Assembly (NCBI GenBank): GCA_009809945.1
Contig: WTPW01000363.1
Span: 163,374-227,373 of the forward strand
DNA from: Gigaspora margarita
Taxonomy: Eukaryota; Glomeromycota; Glomeromycetes; Diversisporales; Gigasporaceae
Reading direction: 5' to 3'
Length of the DNA stretch: 64,000 bases
Of this stretch, positions 1 to 11,769 are shown piece by piece. The position numbers were made by a program, and so were the translations under genes. The notes under the pieces are model-generated. The model saw only the letters and a list, made by a program, of their open reading frames with translations, was not told the origin of the DNA and searched no databases. Every line of letters begins with the position of its first letter. Within the stretch, counting starts at the first letter, position 1.

Positions 1-317
1 AATTAGTAAAATTTTGTGAATTATAATATTTTATATAATTTTATTAATAAAAATACAAAGAATTCTATTATTCTCAAAATTTTACTAATTGATTCTAACA
101 TTGTGCTCTAAGAAAATTTGTTCAGCAATCAAAAATACATATATTATTTTGATTTATAAAAATAGATGTGATAATTTAGTTTTTGGCAAATTGCTATAAA
201 ATTTATATATAATAATCTAACTTTTAGCAAATTTACTTGATTTTAGGGGTAGCAAAAATGCCTAAATTCATGCAGATCAGTTATGACCTCTATGAGAGAT
301 GTCCAGGGTCCTACTGG

Positions 318-605
318 TAGTGTTCCAAATTGAAAATTGATTAATCCGATTAATCTATTAATTGACGATTAATCGATTGGCTTTTCGAATATGCGATTAA
401 TCGATTAATCTGATTAATCGATTAATCGATCAATCGAAATATATGATTAATTTTTTTTAACTATTTCTTCGCTCAAGAAAGTTTGTATTTGGTCACTATA
501 GTAATCGATTAATCGATTAGTTGGTACAATCGATTTTTAATCAATTATTAAAAAAATTTTTATCCGATTAATCGATTACATTTTTTGAGCCGATTTGGAA
601 CACTA
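318..605. mobile_element. hAT-type MITE, 288 bp, with perfect 8-bp TSD
   Basis: The ends are inverted repeats (TAGTGTTCCAAAT at the left, its complement ATTTGGAACACTA at the right). The first five bases fit the hAT end consensus (C/T)A(A/G)NG. The 8-bp direct repeat CCTACTGG flanks both sides (310-317 and 606-613) without mismatch, the TSD length of hAT elements. The interior is almost entirely reiterated ATTAATCGATTAATCG-like motif in both orientations and has no coding capacity. The copy is therefore non-autonomous. The intact TSD suggests a fairly recent insertion. Confidence 0.85.
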
Positions 606-1062
606 CCTACTGGATTTTAGCCAATTTTGATCTAATTTGCTAAAAATGACAAATCTATATCTACTTAAATAACTTCTAATTCAGTAATCAAAACTGAATA
701 AACTGCTTTTTTGTCAGATATACCTTACTAAAAGCTTTATTTTAAAAAAAGTTCATTCAAATTGGACCACTACATGCCAAAATAATTGCCAAAAACTGTT
801 TTTTTGCTTCTCAAATTTTAGGTGTTTTTGCTAAAAAAAATTAAGTATAACTTCTATACTAGATATCTGGAGTTCTATTTTATTAACTACATCAGCAAAT
901 TTATAGTAGTAAAATCTTTTGAAAGATCTTGCAAACCTGCAATATCTTTCAAAAAAGTTTGCTAATCACAATATATTTTGAAATATTTTACAATATATTT
1001 TGAAATTTTAGTTTTTGAAATATTTTGAAAATAATTTCAAAATATTTCAAAATATTTTAGAC

Positions 1063-2340
1063 CTGGGAAACCAAGCTGGATCAGTAGATATGTAATCTGG
1101 GTCATACCAAGAGTGCATTGAACTAATATTTTTAAAATATTTTGATAATGTTCAAATTTAATCTATAAACTTTATATTACAAGATCAGTTGATCCTTTGT
1201 TTATAATTAGATCTTTAGTTTTATATTGTTCTTTTTCATTTGTTTTGTTTTTTTTGTTTTTGTTTTATTTTTTTTTTTGTTTTGTTTTTTTCTCTTTTTT
1301 TGTTTCTTTTTTTTATTTATTTTTAATTTTTTTCTTTTTATTTTAGCACTTTACAAGAATACTAATCTAACTTCTTTGGCATTTTGCAAAAAAACTTACA
1401 ACTTTTTGGCACTTTGCAGAAACACTAATTTGACTTTACAAACTAACTCAGACTTTTGATGCTTTGCAAGAACACAACTATTTTTTTGCAATTTTCAAGA
1501 ATGTTTCTTTAAAGAAATAGTTTTAGTTAAGTGCAAGTTTTTACAAGTTTTTGCAAGATTTTGCTATATTTATTTTTTATTTGACACTTATTGTTTTTGT
1601 TTTTTTTTAAAAAAATTTTTTTAATAATTTATTTTATTACAGCACTTTTTGAAAATACAACTCTTACTTTCTAGCACTTTGCAAAAAAACTAGCCCAGAC
1701 TTTTTCAGGATTTTGTAAACATTAATCTGGTTTTCAGTAATTTCTGAATTTTCGGAAAAATAGAGATTTGGGTCTTTCTTTTTTTTTTTTTATTCAGTTT
1801 GTTTACATTTTTTGTTTTTTTCATTTGTTTTTTTTTACTTATTTTTAATTTTTATTTTATATTTCTGATTTCTTTGGCACTTTGCAAAAAAATAATCTGA
1901 CTTTTCTGGCACTTTACAAGAACACCAACTTTAACTTCTCTGGCACTTTGCAAGAACAAACTAGATTTTTCTGGCAATTTGCAAGAACACCAATACTTCT
2001 AAAAAGTGTTTTTTTTTTTTTTTTACTTCTCTACTATTTTTAGGAAGTATTTAAAAAAAAAGAGCAAAATGAAGGTTATAGCCAAAACAAAAAAAATAGC
2101 CAAAGTGAAATGATAGTTAAAACAAAGAAGTAAAATAATAGTTAACTATAGGGTAAGCAAAAATAAGTGTGTAGAGCTAGTTTTTGATGGAATTATATGC
2201 AATGAAGTGCAAAAGTATTCTTTTTATTTTCATTTTTATTTTTTTCATTTTTTTTTTGGATTCATTTTTTTTCATTGTTTTTTTCTTTTTTTTTGTATAA
2301 TAATATATAATAAAATATGTAATATTGAATAAAAATATAT
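1063..2340 (+). repeat. dispersed repeat core, copy A
   Basis: This stretch matches, in inverted orientation, the segment at about 16680-17970. Both contain a recognisable start (CTGGATCATACCAAGxxxGCATT-like), T-rich low-complexity blocks, and repeated units related to TTCTGGCACTTTGCAAGAACAC. Here CpG sites of the other copy are mostly TpG or CpA. The flanks (about 890-1060 and 3560-3800) are rich in TTTTGAAATATTTTGAAA-type self-complementary motifs and may be the sub-terminal arms of a larger element. No protein-coding content is recognised; apparent small ORFs are low complexity. Confidence 0.6.
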
Positions 2341-4794
2341 ATTTAATTTAAAATAAATTTAAAATATAATATATAATAATAAATAAAAAAATATAAAATT
2401 TTATATCAAACAATAACATCTTAGATCAACTCTTTCCAATAATCACCTGGACCAAATTTCCAACAGAAGAAAAACAAAAAGTTTTTTGTTAGATGTTGCT
2501 AGATACTTAAAGTATTGTAGGATAACACAAGTATACAGTTTTTAGAAAGGTCAACCACTGCTCTGGGACTCCTCTCTTATATTCGGCATGCAAGCCAGAA
2601 GTGTCAGTTGTGCAAGATAACTGGCAGTTGGTGCCCTTGGTACAAGAAATTCTGGTGAAGATAATACTAGTCTTCATTGATGAAGAATCTTGTGGTAAAA
2701 CAATGGGAAACAACAAAAAAATGAGTTTTATCTTCCTATACTCTCCTTTAAATTTCCTTCAAGTGATGTTCTGTGCCCATTTGGATTTTTTGAAATTTTT
2801 GTCAAAAGTGGGCATTCTAGCTTACCTCTCTAAAAGATTAGCAGAGTTTACTCCTTCCAAATTGGGAATATGTCCCTAGGCTGAAACCAGTACCATCATG
2901 AGTGAGTTTGGTTACAAATAAACAATAAATAATGGGGCTCAGAATCAGGAAGGCACATAAAGAAATTTCTTACCATCTTAGATGTAGTTTTTTTATGTAC
3001 ATATAATACTTTGATAGGTTTTATCTATGCAGCATTATATAATTTTCATCACATAGTGTTTTAGACATAGTAATACCTTTATTTTCTATTTTTTTATTTC
3101 TTTATCTTTGGTTTTTCTTTTGATTGTTTTTTCTTAGAATTCTCTTTTTGGTTTTGTTTGTTGGTTTTCATTTAGTAGTTCATTTCCCCTTTAAGATTTT
3201 CCCTTTCTTTTTCTTTATCTTTATGAAAAGCTCAGGAATAAAATTTTTTGAAGAAATGGATTATGAAGAAGAAACTGAGCACCTCATCATAGGCTAAGAA
3301 AAGCATAAGGTTGATAACTTATGCAAACCCCTGGTAGACAAACATCAGTGCAGTGACCATACTTGGGCACTATTGAAGTTAGCTGGGTCATTTAGCATAG
3401 CCATAGTATTTAGTTTATTGTATATTAAAACAGTTTTAAGTATTTTTATTAAATTAATAAAGCTATCGAAAACCTATAAAAATATTTACAAATTTGCAAA
3501 AGCATAATTATATAAATAAATATCATTTATTATTTTTTAAAAAAATTTTGAAATTTTCAAAATATTGTAATTATATGTGAAATATTACCTTATACAACCC
3601 CAGAGTGAGATAATAGGTACAGTGTTGCATTTTTTAATTTGCTCTATTTCGCAATATTTTGCAATATATTTCAAAATATTTTGAAAAAATTCTTTTAAAA
3701 AATTGTGCATTTTTTAAAAGATTTTGTTTGTATTGATTGCAATTCTTTTAAAAGATTTTGGCATGCAATTTCTTTTGAAAGATTTTATATATTTATTTTG
3801 CTAATATAAGACTTTTTATTTAATATATTACTCAATTGTAAAAAGGCTAATTGGTAATACATAATCCAGATCACATAGATATAACCTTGAAGGTCACACA
3901 TATATGACTATTGTACTATATACTGCACTTTGTATAATGTAGTACATGACCTTGAGGTTACACACTTATAAAAAATATTAATATATAAAGTCAGTAATTG
4001 TTATCAAAATGGTTGGAGTTAAAAGTATTACAAAAAGGTAGTAGTAATTTCTTGGTATTTTTTTTCTGGAATCTAGACTTTAGAAATTTTTTGGCTAATT
4101 TATAGACAGTAACTATTGCTAGAAATATATAAAATACCCAAACTTTTGAGATGATATAGAATTTTTAATATTCTTAAAATATTTTTTTAAAAAATTTTCT
4201 AAATCTAATATTATTTACTTAGCAGAAAATAAACATATGGGGGTGAGTCAGTAGAAAAGTAGCAACTTTTTACTAAGTAAAAGTTTTCTTGACTTTAAAC
4301 TTAAATATTTTAACAACTATCTTAATAAATTTAATAATTTTTTTTTAATCCTTATAATTTCAAGATTAAAATAAAAATTTTTTTAGCAAATTTCATTAAA
4401 TAATTGTTAAGATATTTAAATTAAAATTAAAAAATTTACTGAAAATGATTTGTTCCTTTTCTACTGACTTATTTCTATATGACTAGCCAACTAGGGACCC
4501 CATATTTTAATATCTATTATGAAAAAAATATATAGTTGTGACTTACAACTTACAAAAATAATTCTTTATCTGAGAAACAGGCTAGAGGAATTTGTTCAAA
4601 TATTAAGGAGTTACTTAAAAAAGAAGTTAATAGATACTATAAGAAAAAAGATTATTAGAAAATTAAGATTGAAGCAAATACTGCTCTAATAGCTCCAATA
4701 CTTTATTCTGATTAGATGGATATGAGAAGCAGTTGGCAAAATATAAGGATTTGCTAAAACAAAAAAAAAATAATATAAAAAATACTATTGAGGT
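2341..4794. other. AT-rich stretch without a recognisable gene
   Basis: Short ORFs overlap on both strands at 2507-2879, but I recognise no family in either and see no intron signals that extend them. 3560-3800 contains AATATTTTGAAA-type palindromic motifs like those at 900-1060. 3900-3960 is a short AT-rich inverted stretch around TACACACTTAT-like motifs. I see nothing else that supports a gene. Confidence 0.5.
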
Positions 4795-4999
4795 TAGTGA
4801 TAGACAAATCCCAATTTTTTAAAAATCCCATGTGGGATCCATATGGGATTTATGGAATCAAGTAGAGTCTGTAGATTTTTTATAATTAATAAATATATAT
4901 ACATATATATATATATATTATCATGAGCAATATAATTTCTCATTAAAATAAAATCATTTCTTATAAATCTTATAGCATTAATTACAAATATAAATGCAT

Positions 5000-5408
5000 T
5001 AGGGTGCAGGGAAAAAAGCCCAGTTGATTTTGGAAATTTTGAAGGCTATAAAAGCAGTGTTCCACAATTGGTACTTAAGTCAAAATTAGTATATATATTT
5101 AGTATGATAAACACACTTTTAGCAAATGGACTCCATTTGTTTCTCTCACACGTCTGCTGCCAGTAACAAGCCTTCAAAGTTGAATGGGCTGGGCCTAAAC
5201 GGGTCGGGCCCAGGCCCGGCCCGTTCAACTTTGAAGGGTTGTTACTGGCAGCAGACGTATGAGAGAAACAAATGGAGTCCATTTGCTAAAAGTGTGTTTA
5301 TCATACTAAATATATATACTAATTTTGACTTAAGTACCAATTGTGGAACACTGCTTTTATAGCCTTCAAAATTTCCAAAATCAACCAGGCTTTTTTCCCC
5401 ACACCCTA
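5000..5408. mobile_element. hAT-type foldback element, about 200-bp arms
   Basis: The 409-bp element is nearly a perfect palindrome centred near 5204. Its arms are about 200 bp long and close on a GC-rich core (GGGCC/GGCCC). The ends are TAGGGTG...CACCCTA, matching the hAT end pattern. The 8-bp repeat AAATGCAT flanks it exactly (4992-4999 and 5409-5416). The related copy near 46.07 kb is an empty site reading AAAATGCTTATATAG. The two mirror-image 78-residue ORFs are an artefact of the palindrome. Confidence 0.85.
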
Positions 5409-5460
5409 AAATGCATATATAGACTTTACCTACTTTTAAAATATTTGAATAATATAATTA

Positions 5461-5809
5461 GGCCAGACCAAGTTGATTACCGTATTGTCACGAAATAACG
5501 GGCATGGGCGTTATTTAGAGGTTTGGTCTGAATTAAGCTTAATTTAGGCTAAAATTTGTAATTTCACCCCTGCACGTTATTTTGCGACAATATGGTATGT
5601 GTTTTATATTACTCCCTTTCCCTTTCAGAAGGGGGAGAGAGAGGTGGTTCATATAGTAAAATTTTAAAAAAAATTCTGATTTGTTCCATGACTATATAAA
5701 ATTTTCTAAAATATTCTATAGTCCTATGTATATCTATCTAAATTTTTTTTACTATGAGGAAGGGAGCTCTAAGGGAGGTAGTAAAACACATAATCAACTT
5801 GGTCTGGCC
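5461..5809. mobile_element. TIR element of PIF/Harbinger type, 349 bp
   Basis: A perfect 19-bp terminal inverted repeat, GGCCAGACCAAGTTGATTA, bounds the element. The left flank ends TTA and the right flank begins TTG followed by TTA. Compared with the empty site near 46.12 kb (GATTATTAAATTC), this fits a 3-bp TTA duplication with one later substitution. A 3-bp TTA/TWA target and a GGCC start suggest PIF/Harbinger; the class assignment is inference. It contains the TA-flanked MITE at 5480-5595. Confidence 0.7.
5480..5595. mobile_element. TA-flanked MITE, copy 1 of 3
   Basis: Inverted ends CCGTATTGTCACGAAATAACG and the complement of ACCATATTGTCGCAAAATAACG enclose a 116-bp hairpin-like element with TA on both sides (5478-5479 and 5596-5597). 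Relatives are at 52207-52281 and 55417-55531. The TA target suggests the Tc1/mariner group. This copy lost CpGs that the 55.4-kb copy keeps. Confidence 0.8.
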
Positions 5810-6721
5810 TTGTTAAATTCATCAATTCAGATTTGTCTTAATTTTATCAATTTTTTAAAATATTATTATATAAATACATATTTAAAAATTATAATGGTAA
5901 CTAAGCGATCAAATCATAAGCGTATAAAAATTTATAAGTAATCAGGTGTATAATCAGGTATAAATGTACTAAAATATATAGTGATCATGTACTATACATA
6001 TATACAAAAATTTATAACTAGGTTATATACATCAAAATTTATAAACGCTCATAAGAGATTCATAATCGAGCTTATAATTTCTGATAAATAGTCATTAATC
6101 ATCTAAATCATATAAATTATTAGCTCAAATTTATTTAACCTTATCACTCATATGAAATAATCACTAATATAAGAGAATTTTGCCCATATAGTACACAATT
6201 TTCTTGGTGTATTATTTTATGCAAGAAATTAAAAGTCTAGATTCCCACTTTATTAATAATGACAATTTAAAAAATTTATTTCAATATACAGTTTGTGCAT
6301 TATTACTGTACATATGTATATATGTGGAATGAGAAATAAATAAAAAGATAATGTATGCATAATATTTTTATTTGTATAAGTATATCAAATACTAATTAGG
6401 AATTGGCCCTATATTAAAGCAGGCCAGATGTTTTGTTAATGCGGGCCAGTGGATATGCTAATGCAGACCAGATCATCTTATATTAAAAATCCCATGCAGG
6501 AGATTTTAAATCCCATGCATCCCATGCAGATTCTGTGTGTTGTCCATCACTAATTGAGCTCAGATTCATAAAGAGTATAAGTGTTAAAGGATAGATATGA
6601 TACTCTTAAGATTAAGCTAAAAAATAAGTATAATAAATACATGATGGATATAAAACAAACAACTTTTTAATTTAATTTGTGATTTACCTAAGAACCAGTA
6701 AAAAAATATCATTAATAGTGG

Positions 6722-7170
6722 AGATATGTCTACTATGTATTTTTGTCTTTTTTGGAATTTGGAGTTTTCCAAAGGACAACCCAATTTTCTGCTAAGTAAA
6801 CATCTTTTTTAAATTAAGTAAAAGTTGTAGAGAAGAAAATTCCAGTTATAATAACAGTTAAATCATTAAAATTAGCCTAGTAGGATCACAAGATATGTGC
6901 ATTTTTGTCTTTGCAATTATATGTTTACTTTTTGTTTATACCATATAGTTGCAAAGACAAAAATGCTTGTATCCCATGATACACTGGGCTGATTTTGATA
7001 ATTTAATTGCCACTATGACCAGAATTTTTCTCTCTATAATTTACTTAATTTAAAAGAGTTGTTTACATAGTAGAAAATCAGTTTGTCCTTTGGAAAACTC
7101 CAGATTCCAAAAAAGGCAAAAAACTATAGTAAATTTTCTATGATTTACTATGTTATTTCACTGTTTTTTG
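6722..7170. mobile_element. foldback repeat, about 450 bp
   Basis: Two arms of about 200 bp are inverted copies around a centre near 6925. Shared inverted segments include CATTTTTGTCTTTGCAA against TTGCAAAGACAAAAATG near the centre, and TTTTCCAAAGGACAA against TTGTCCTTTGGAAAA farther out. The outer ends near ACTATG...CATAGT motifs are diverged, so the exact boundaries are uncertain. It has no coding content. Confidence 0.6.
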
Positions 7171-7466
7171 GCAGATCATAAATTAAGTATTAACTAGAAG
7201 ACAATCACAAATCTTGTGCCTCTAATTTGAAGCAACAATATAAGTTACATATTTCTACTTTAGAAAAGCTATGGTTGAAAAAATAAGGAGACCAGTAAAT
7301 TGTTCTCTAATATTTTCCAACTAAAAATTGATAATAAGGATTTAAAAAGGTTAGCTAAGCACCAATATCATAAATTGGAAGATTTTATCTTTAAAAAAAG
7401 CTCTAAAAATTATTATTCTTAATGACTATCTTTTTAAATTTTTATCAAATACTAGAATGATTTGAC

Positions 7467-7618
7467 TAGAGCTGCAGACATTTAGAAGATCCAAGGTAGT
7501 ATATCACTCTTCACATCATATAAAATTTATATATATAATCATACTAAACGTAACATCACATATGTTATGTCAAATGTCATAGTATATTTTTATTGATATT
7601 CTAATGTCTGCAGCTCTA
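7467..7618. mobile_element. hAT-type MITE, 152 bp
   Basis: The ends TAGAGCTGCAGACATT and AATGTCTGCAGCTCTA are inverted repeats starting with TAGAG, a hAT end. The flanking 8-mers are GATTTGAC (7459-7466) and GATTCGAC (7619-7626). The one mismatch is a CpG to TpG change in the left copy. The interior is AT-rich with no ORF. Confidence 0.85.
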
Positions 7619-7845
7619 GATTCGACTATAGAACCAAATAGATTTTTTGCTTTTCTGATACTAACTATTGGGCTAAAAAGTGTAAAGAGGCAAAGATTGA
7701 TCTATCTATCTACATAAAATATACTTTTCTAACCATGTTTAAGCTAATCTTAGTCAAATAGGCACTATAGACTCAATATTTCTCAATATAGACTCAATAT
7801 TTCTCAATATGGATATAGTATTACTTAATGTAAAGTTACAATATT

Positions 7846-7985
7846 TACTATAAACTGCTAAATACAAGATCCCTCTATATATTAGACCCACTCTCATTTT
7901 TTACTAATTAATTTGTTTTTTTTACTAATTAATTTTTTTGGTGGAATAAAAGAGACCTGGGTCTTGTATCTGACAGTTTATAGTA
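7846..7985. mobile_element. small TIR element (ACAAGA family), copy 1
   Basis: Inverted ends TACTATAAACTG and CAGTTTATAGTA are followed inward by AATACAAGATCC and GGGTCTTGTAT. The centre holds a duplicated TTTTACTAATTAATT motif. A relative with the same core in the opposite orientation lies at 29535-29662. It is probably a TA-targeting MITE; the class is inference. Confidence 0.6.
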
Positions 7986-8389
7986 GTTTTTATATAATAT
8001 AAAAATAGATAAGAATAATGAAACTTTTTCATAGTACTATATGTTCAATTAGCTAGTTTTTTTACTATTAATACTATTTGCTTTTTTTATTGGTATATTG
8101 GTTTACCCCTTATTATAAACAAAAAGTGGAATAGTAATACTTTTTTTATTAGCTGATGCTATAAACTTACCTTTTACTATAGGTTTCTAGCTAGCTCTAT
8201 ATTTCTATCTAGTACCAAGAATAAATAATGATATATTTTTACCATTATTATCTTTTTCTGTTGGTAAAACTAAAAACTTATCTGAAAAGTTAAAGTATTA
8301 TTTCCAATATCTATAGTAACAAGTATATCAGAAAAGATTCCAATAGATTGTTTTTGCCTATTATCTATAAACCTTTTTTCTATTTATTT

Positions 8390-8485
8390 TTAACCCAAAG
8401 TATTTTATAAAATAGTTTGTGATATTTTCAGAAATATGTGATCTACCTGAACCTGTATTGAGCAATGCATAAAGTATTTCTAAAT
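8390..8485 (-). other. retropepsin-like motif, catalytic Asp replaced by Asn
   Basis: The minus-strand frame gives ALLNTGSGRSHIS. The aspartic-protease consensus there is LLDTGS, so the catalytic Asp codon GAT has become AAT, a G to A transition on this strand. The protease would be inactive. It lies about 750 bp downstream of the zinc knuckle, the expected order. Confidence 0.7.
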
Positions 8486-9175
8486 CATATACTTTATATG
8501 AAATAGTAGCATAATTATTGGAATCTTTTATTTGCAAAAGGTTTATTTTTAATGGATCAAGCCAATTTCAATATAATTGGGCTTTTTGATATTGTTTTAT
8601 AGCATAATTTAAAAAGAAGGCCCTACTACCTTCTTATAATAATTGCTTGAAGTCAAAGATACTAGCATATCATTTTCTAAATATGCAAAAAAAAAATGGT
8701 TCTAAAATAAATTGATACTTTTTTATTATATTTTTCCATATTTTGTCTACTTCTTTATTCATATAATTTTTTAAATGATATGAATAAAATAAGTCTTTCA
8801 TTTCAGAAAATAATTTACTAAAATCTGCATATATTTCTGTTAAAATTTCTTAAGGGTATTGAAAAATATATCTTGTTAAAACATATTTAACTAATTCTAA
8901 AAATATCTGATTTTCATTAATAGTTTTTTTACTAGTTTTTGGTTTTTTGGATTTCTTTTTTATAGAGGACTTAGGAACTCACTTTTTTATATTAAAACAA
9001 ATAGTTTCTCTAGATTCAAGCTCACTATTTCTTGATCACTTTTTTCTTGGCTACTTTCTTCTTAATTGCTTTCATTATTTATATATTCTATATTATCTTC
9101 TGATTGGCTTTGGTTTATATATTTATATTGAAAGCTACTGATATTATTAAACTATTTAGTCTTATTAACTTTATA

Positions 9176-9217
9176 GCAATTCTTATTTGTATGACCAGCT
9201 TTTCTACATATAAAACA
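9176..9217 (-). other. CCHC zinc knuckle of gag remnant
   Basis: On the minus strand the 14 codons read CFICRKAGHTNKNC, an exact CX2CX4HX4C zinc knuckle as in retroelement nucleocapsid domains. A basic stretch precedes it. It is an island of intact reading frame in an otherwise broken region. Confidence 0.8.
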
Positions 9218-10829
9218 GTATCTTTTTACTAATACTTTCTTTAATTTTGTTGATTTTAGCTATAGGCTTCTTTGTAGCATATAATTTTTGATTGTATATT
9301 GTCTAATCTTTTATATAATTCTCTTTGATAAAATTTTCTAAAGCATTTGGATCTCTAGATGCATTATTAGATATCCTATCTTTAACTATAAAAAATCTAA
9401 ATAGTCCTATACTTTTTTATATATAGTTAAATTTTCACTAGATATTGTATTAGATATAATTATAAGAACTGATAAATTGCTATTAACTCTATTATATGTA
9501 AAGGTAGAAGGTTTTCACTCAAGCCATGTGTTTTTATAAGCTATAAAGAAAGCATTTATATCTGCTGAATTTGTTATCTTTACTCTTGTAAATAATTCAT
9601 CATGTAGATGAGCCCATAATATAGCCAATATATTCTAGTTATTATTTGGTATCTGAAACAACTAGGAAAATGAATACCATTTGTGTCCAAAGCCAAAAAT
9701 AAACATCAGGATGATCTGTATTGACTCTATAGCTAATTGGCTAACATGAATACATGTGACTAAAATCTAATACAAAATTATATCTATCGCTGTACTATAG
9801 AGTTCTCACTATGCTTTAGACAATAAAAGACAAATTCTGTTTTCATAAGTTTGAGGAGTATTAGTATAATTAAATTTTTCTTATGCTATCTGGATAAAGA
9901 AGCATTTTGTGATTCTATTGTTTTTTTATATTTATACTATAACCAAGCTAAGAATTATATTGAAAATCAATATTTGTACTTGCAGAATATTGGGCTAGAA
10001 CAGATGAATATTTACTAGACATTTTAGATTTTAAAATTTTAGCTTTTATAGCATTATTAAATCCAATGCACCTCTATATACAAATACTTGTACTATTTTA
10101 TTATAATATTCATCAGGAGGTTCTGACCTATATATTAGAAAATTTGAGCAATCAATAGGGATAATGAAGATATAATATCTTGTAAGGTTGCTATATTTGC
10201 TATATTATTATTTTGTAATAATACTAGGTTAATGCATAGCATTGTTTATCCAGAGCACCATAGCCTGTTCTGAAAATATCCATCATCTGTTTATTTTGGA
10301 CTGATCTGTGTTAATTTATTGGACAATAAATAAATGATGTCACCAGAAATAATAATATACAAAATCTGGTCAATTACTCCTCTATTAGAGTTCTTTGCTT
10401 TGCTCCAGACAATAATTTGTTGATTTAAATTAAAAATTAATTGTTCAGAATTTTAGGCTCTTGATTTCTATTTACTCTACTTGAGATCAAGCTGAATATC
10501 AGCAAGTAATAGATTATTTTTTATAGTCTTATATTTATTTTTGTAGTTGGTATTGAATTTGTTTATTTTTTAATCTTAAATCAAAATTTTTTATATACAA
10601 TTCTGATGGTTTTCTTTTTTGAATAAAGATTTTAATTCATCTATCAAGTTCTCAAGATTTAAATATATTATGCTGTGTTCTGTAGGCTTCATAAGCCTGT
10701 TGAAGAAGATCATAATTATTTGAAGGCTAACTACTTAATTTTCACATTAATTGTATGAGTATTTGCCTAAGAACATATTCTTAGTACTAATTGTTCAAGC
10801 CTATCTGAGGTATATTAAAATAAGGATAA

Positions 10830-11205
10830 TGTTATTTGTAACAGCCTGCTATACGCTTAGGGGAGTGACAAAAATCAGGTGATTTTTTAGGGGGGAGGGG
10901 GGTAAAAAATGCTAAAATTATATATAGGAACCTGACCAAATCTATATTATAGAGGGGGGGGAGGGGGGTAGGCCTCTAATAAAAAATAATCAGGTGATTA
11001 ATGACACTGCCCTTATTTGTAACAGCCTTTATTTCTAATTTAAAATTTTACTAAAACAACATCTATTGCACTTCTAACAAAAAATGATTCTCTCACAATT
11101 ATGTATTAATTTTGACTCTAATTCTAACCTAACTCTACTTTAATATTAATGTCATCTTATAGGCTGTTACAAATAAGTGTGTCACAGGTTGTTACAAATA
11201 AGTTT
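10830..11205. repeat. nested inverted-repeat module with G-runs
   Basis: The motif TTATTTGTAACAGCC occurs near 10838 and 11018 and inverted (GGCTGTTACAAATAA) at about 11162 and 11189, bracketing the module. Inside, 10864-11012 has its own inverted ends (GAGTGACA...TGACACTG) with AATCAGGTGATT on both sides. Two plus-strand runs near 10890 and 10953 read as long G tracts (GGGGGGAGGGG type). The class is unknown. Confidence 0.5.
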
Positions 11206-11769
11206 TTCCTTAAGATAATTTACAATATTATTTAATATTAGTGCTATTATGGTTGGACTTTGAAAATACTGTTTTATATTATTAATCTCTTGCTGTATTC
11301 TATAATTCTGAATTGTAGTTGATTTTCATATGAAATTATCTAGGCAATTGTGGTTGGGCCATAACTATACTATTGTTATTTTTATATAAAATATGTATTT
11401 TTTCATTAAGATTACTGATTTCATTCTGAAATACTATTAACTTTTTTTAAATTTATCAGCATAACTCTCTTAACTTATAGAATTTGTAAAACCTTTTTAA
11501 TTCTTCTTTAAAATTAGAAATTTCTAGCCATAATAGGGCTAGTTCCTTATTACAAATTAAGATTTCTTTTTCAAGATACTTAATATAATTCTCTTTTAGG
11601 TCTAAGCTTTTTGCAATTTGCTAACTCAACTTTGTATTACAAATAAAGCACTTTTGAATTGATTAATTTGATCACTTATTTTCTTATAGTTATATAAAAA
11701 GGGATCAAAATGGGATAGCCTGTTATTTTTATCAATTTTTAGAGAGCATGTGATCTTGACTGGAGTCTT

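Larger units (their letters stand above)
4795..6552. mobile_element. non-autonomous hAT-like element, host of nested insertions
   Basis: The terminal inverted repeat is TAGTGATRGACAA (left TAGTGATAGACAA; right end is the complement of TAGTGATGGACAACA). It begins with the hAT-type TAGTG. The flanking 8-mers are ATTGAGGT (4787-4794) and ATTGAGCT (6553-6560), a 7/8 match as expected for a hAT TSD. Both sub-terminal regions carry ATCCCATGYRGGAT-like palindromes. A second, partial copy lies at about 45881-46427. That copy lacks the two internal insertions found here (5000-5408 and 5461-5809), which confirms their boundaries. No transposase is visible. Confidence 0.75.
8050..11700 (-). pseudogene. 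decayed gag/protease retroelement remnant
   Basis: Read on the minus strand from about 11.7 kb downward, this is a broken gag-like region: a coiled-coil-like stretch near 11.3-11.7 kb, more gag-like sequence to about 9.3 kb, a CCHC zinc knuckle at 9176-9217 and a retropepsin-like motif at 8438-8466. Many in-frame stops and frameshifts rule out a functional protein. The order gag, nucleocapsid knuckle, protease is that of LTR retrotransposons. I do not see a convincing reverse transcriptase downstream, and LTRs are not recognised, so the copy is truncated or too decayed. Later insertions, such as the inverted-repeat module at 10830-11205, interrupt it. Confidence 0.6.

Noticed and set aside
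1226..1459. Phe-rich 77-codon ORF resembling a membrane peptide
   Set aside because: It is the product of long T-runs in the repeat core, with no conserved context.
890..3810. A complete TIR transposon of the same family as 16474-18815
   Set aside because: The outer ends are too diverged to define a shared TIR or TSD; only the inner core match is firm.
5046..5362. Two nearly identical 78-codon ORFs on opposite strands
   Set aside because: They are the two arms of the palindromic hAT foldback at 5000-5408, read in mirror image. There is no independent evidence of coding.
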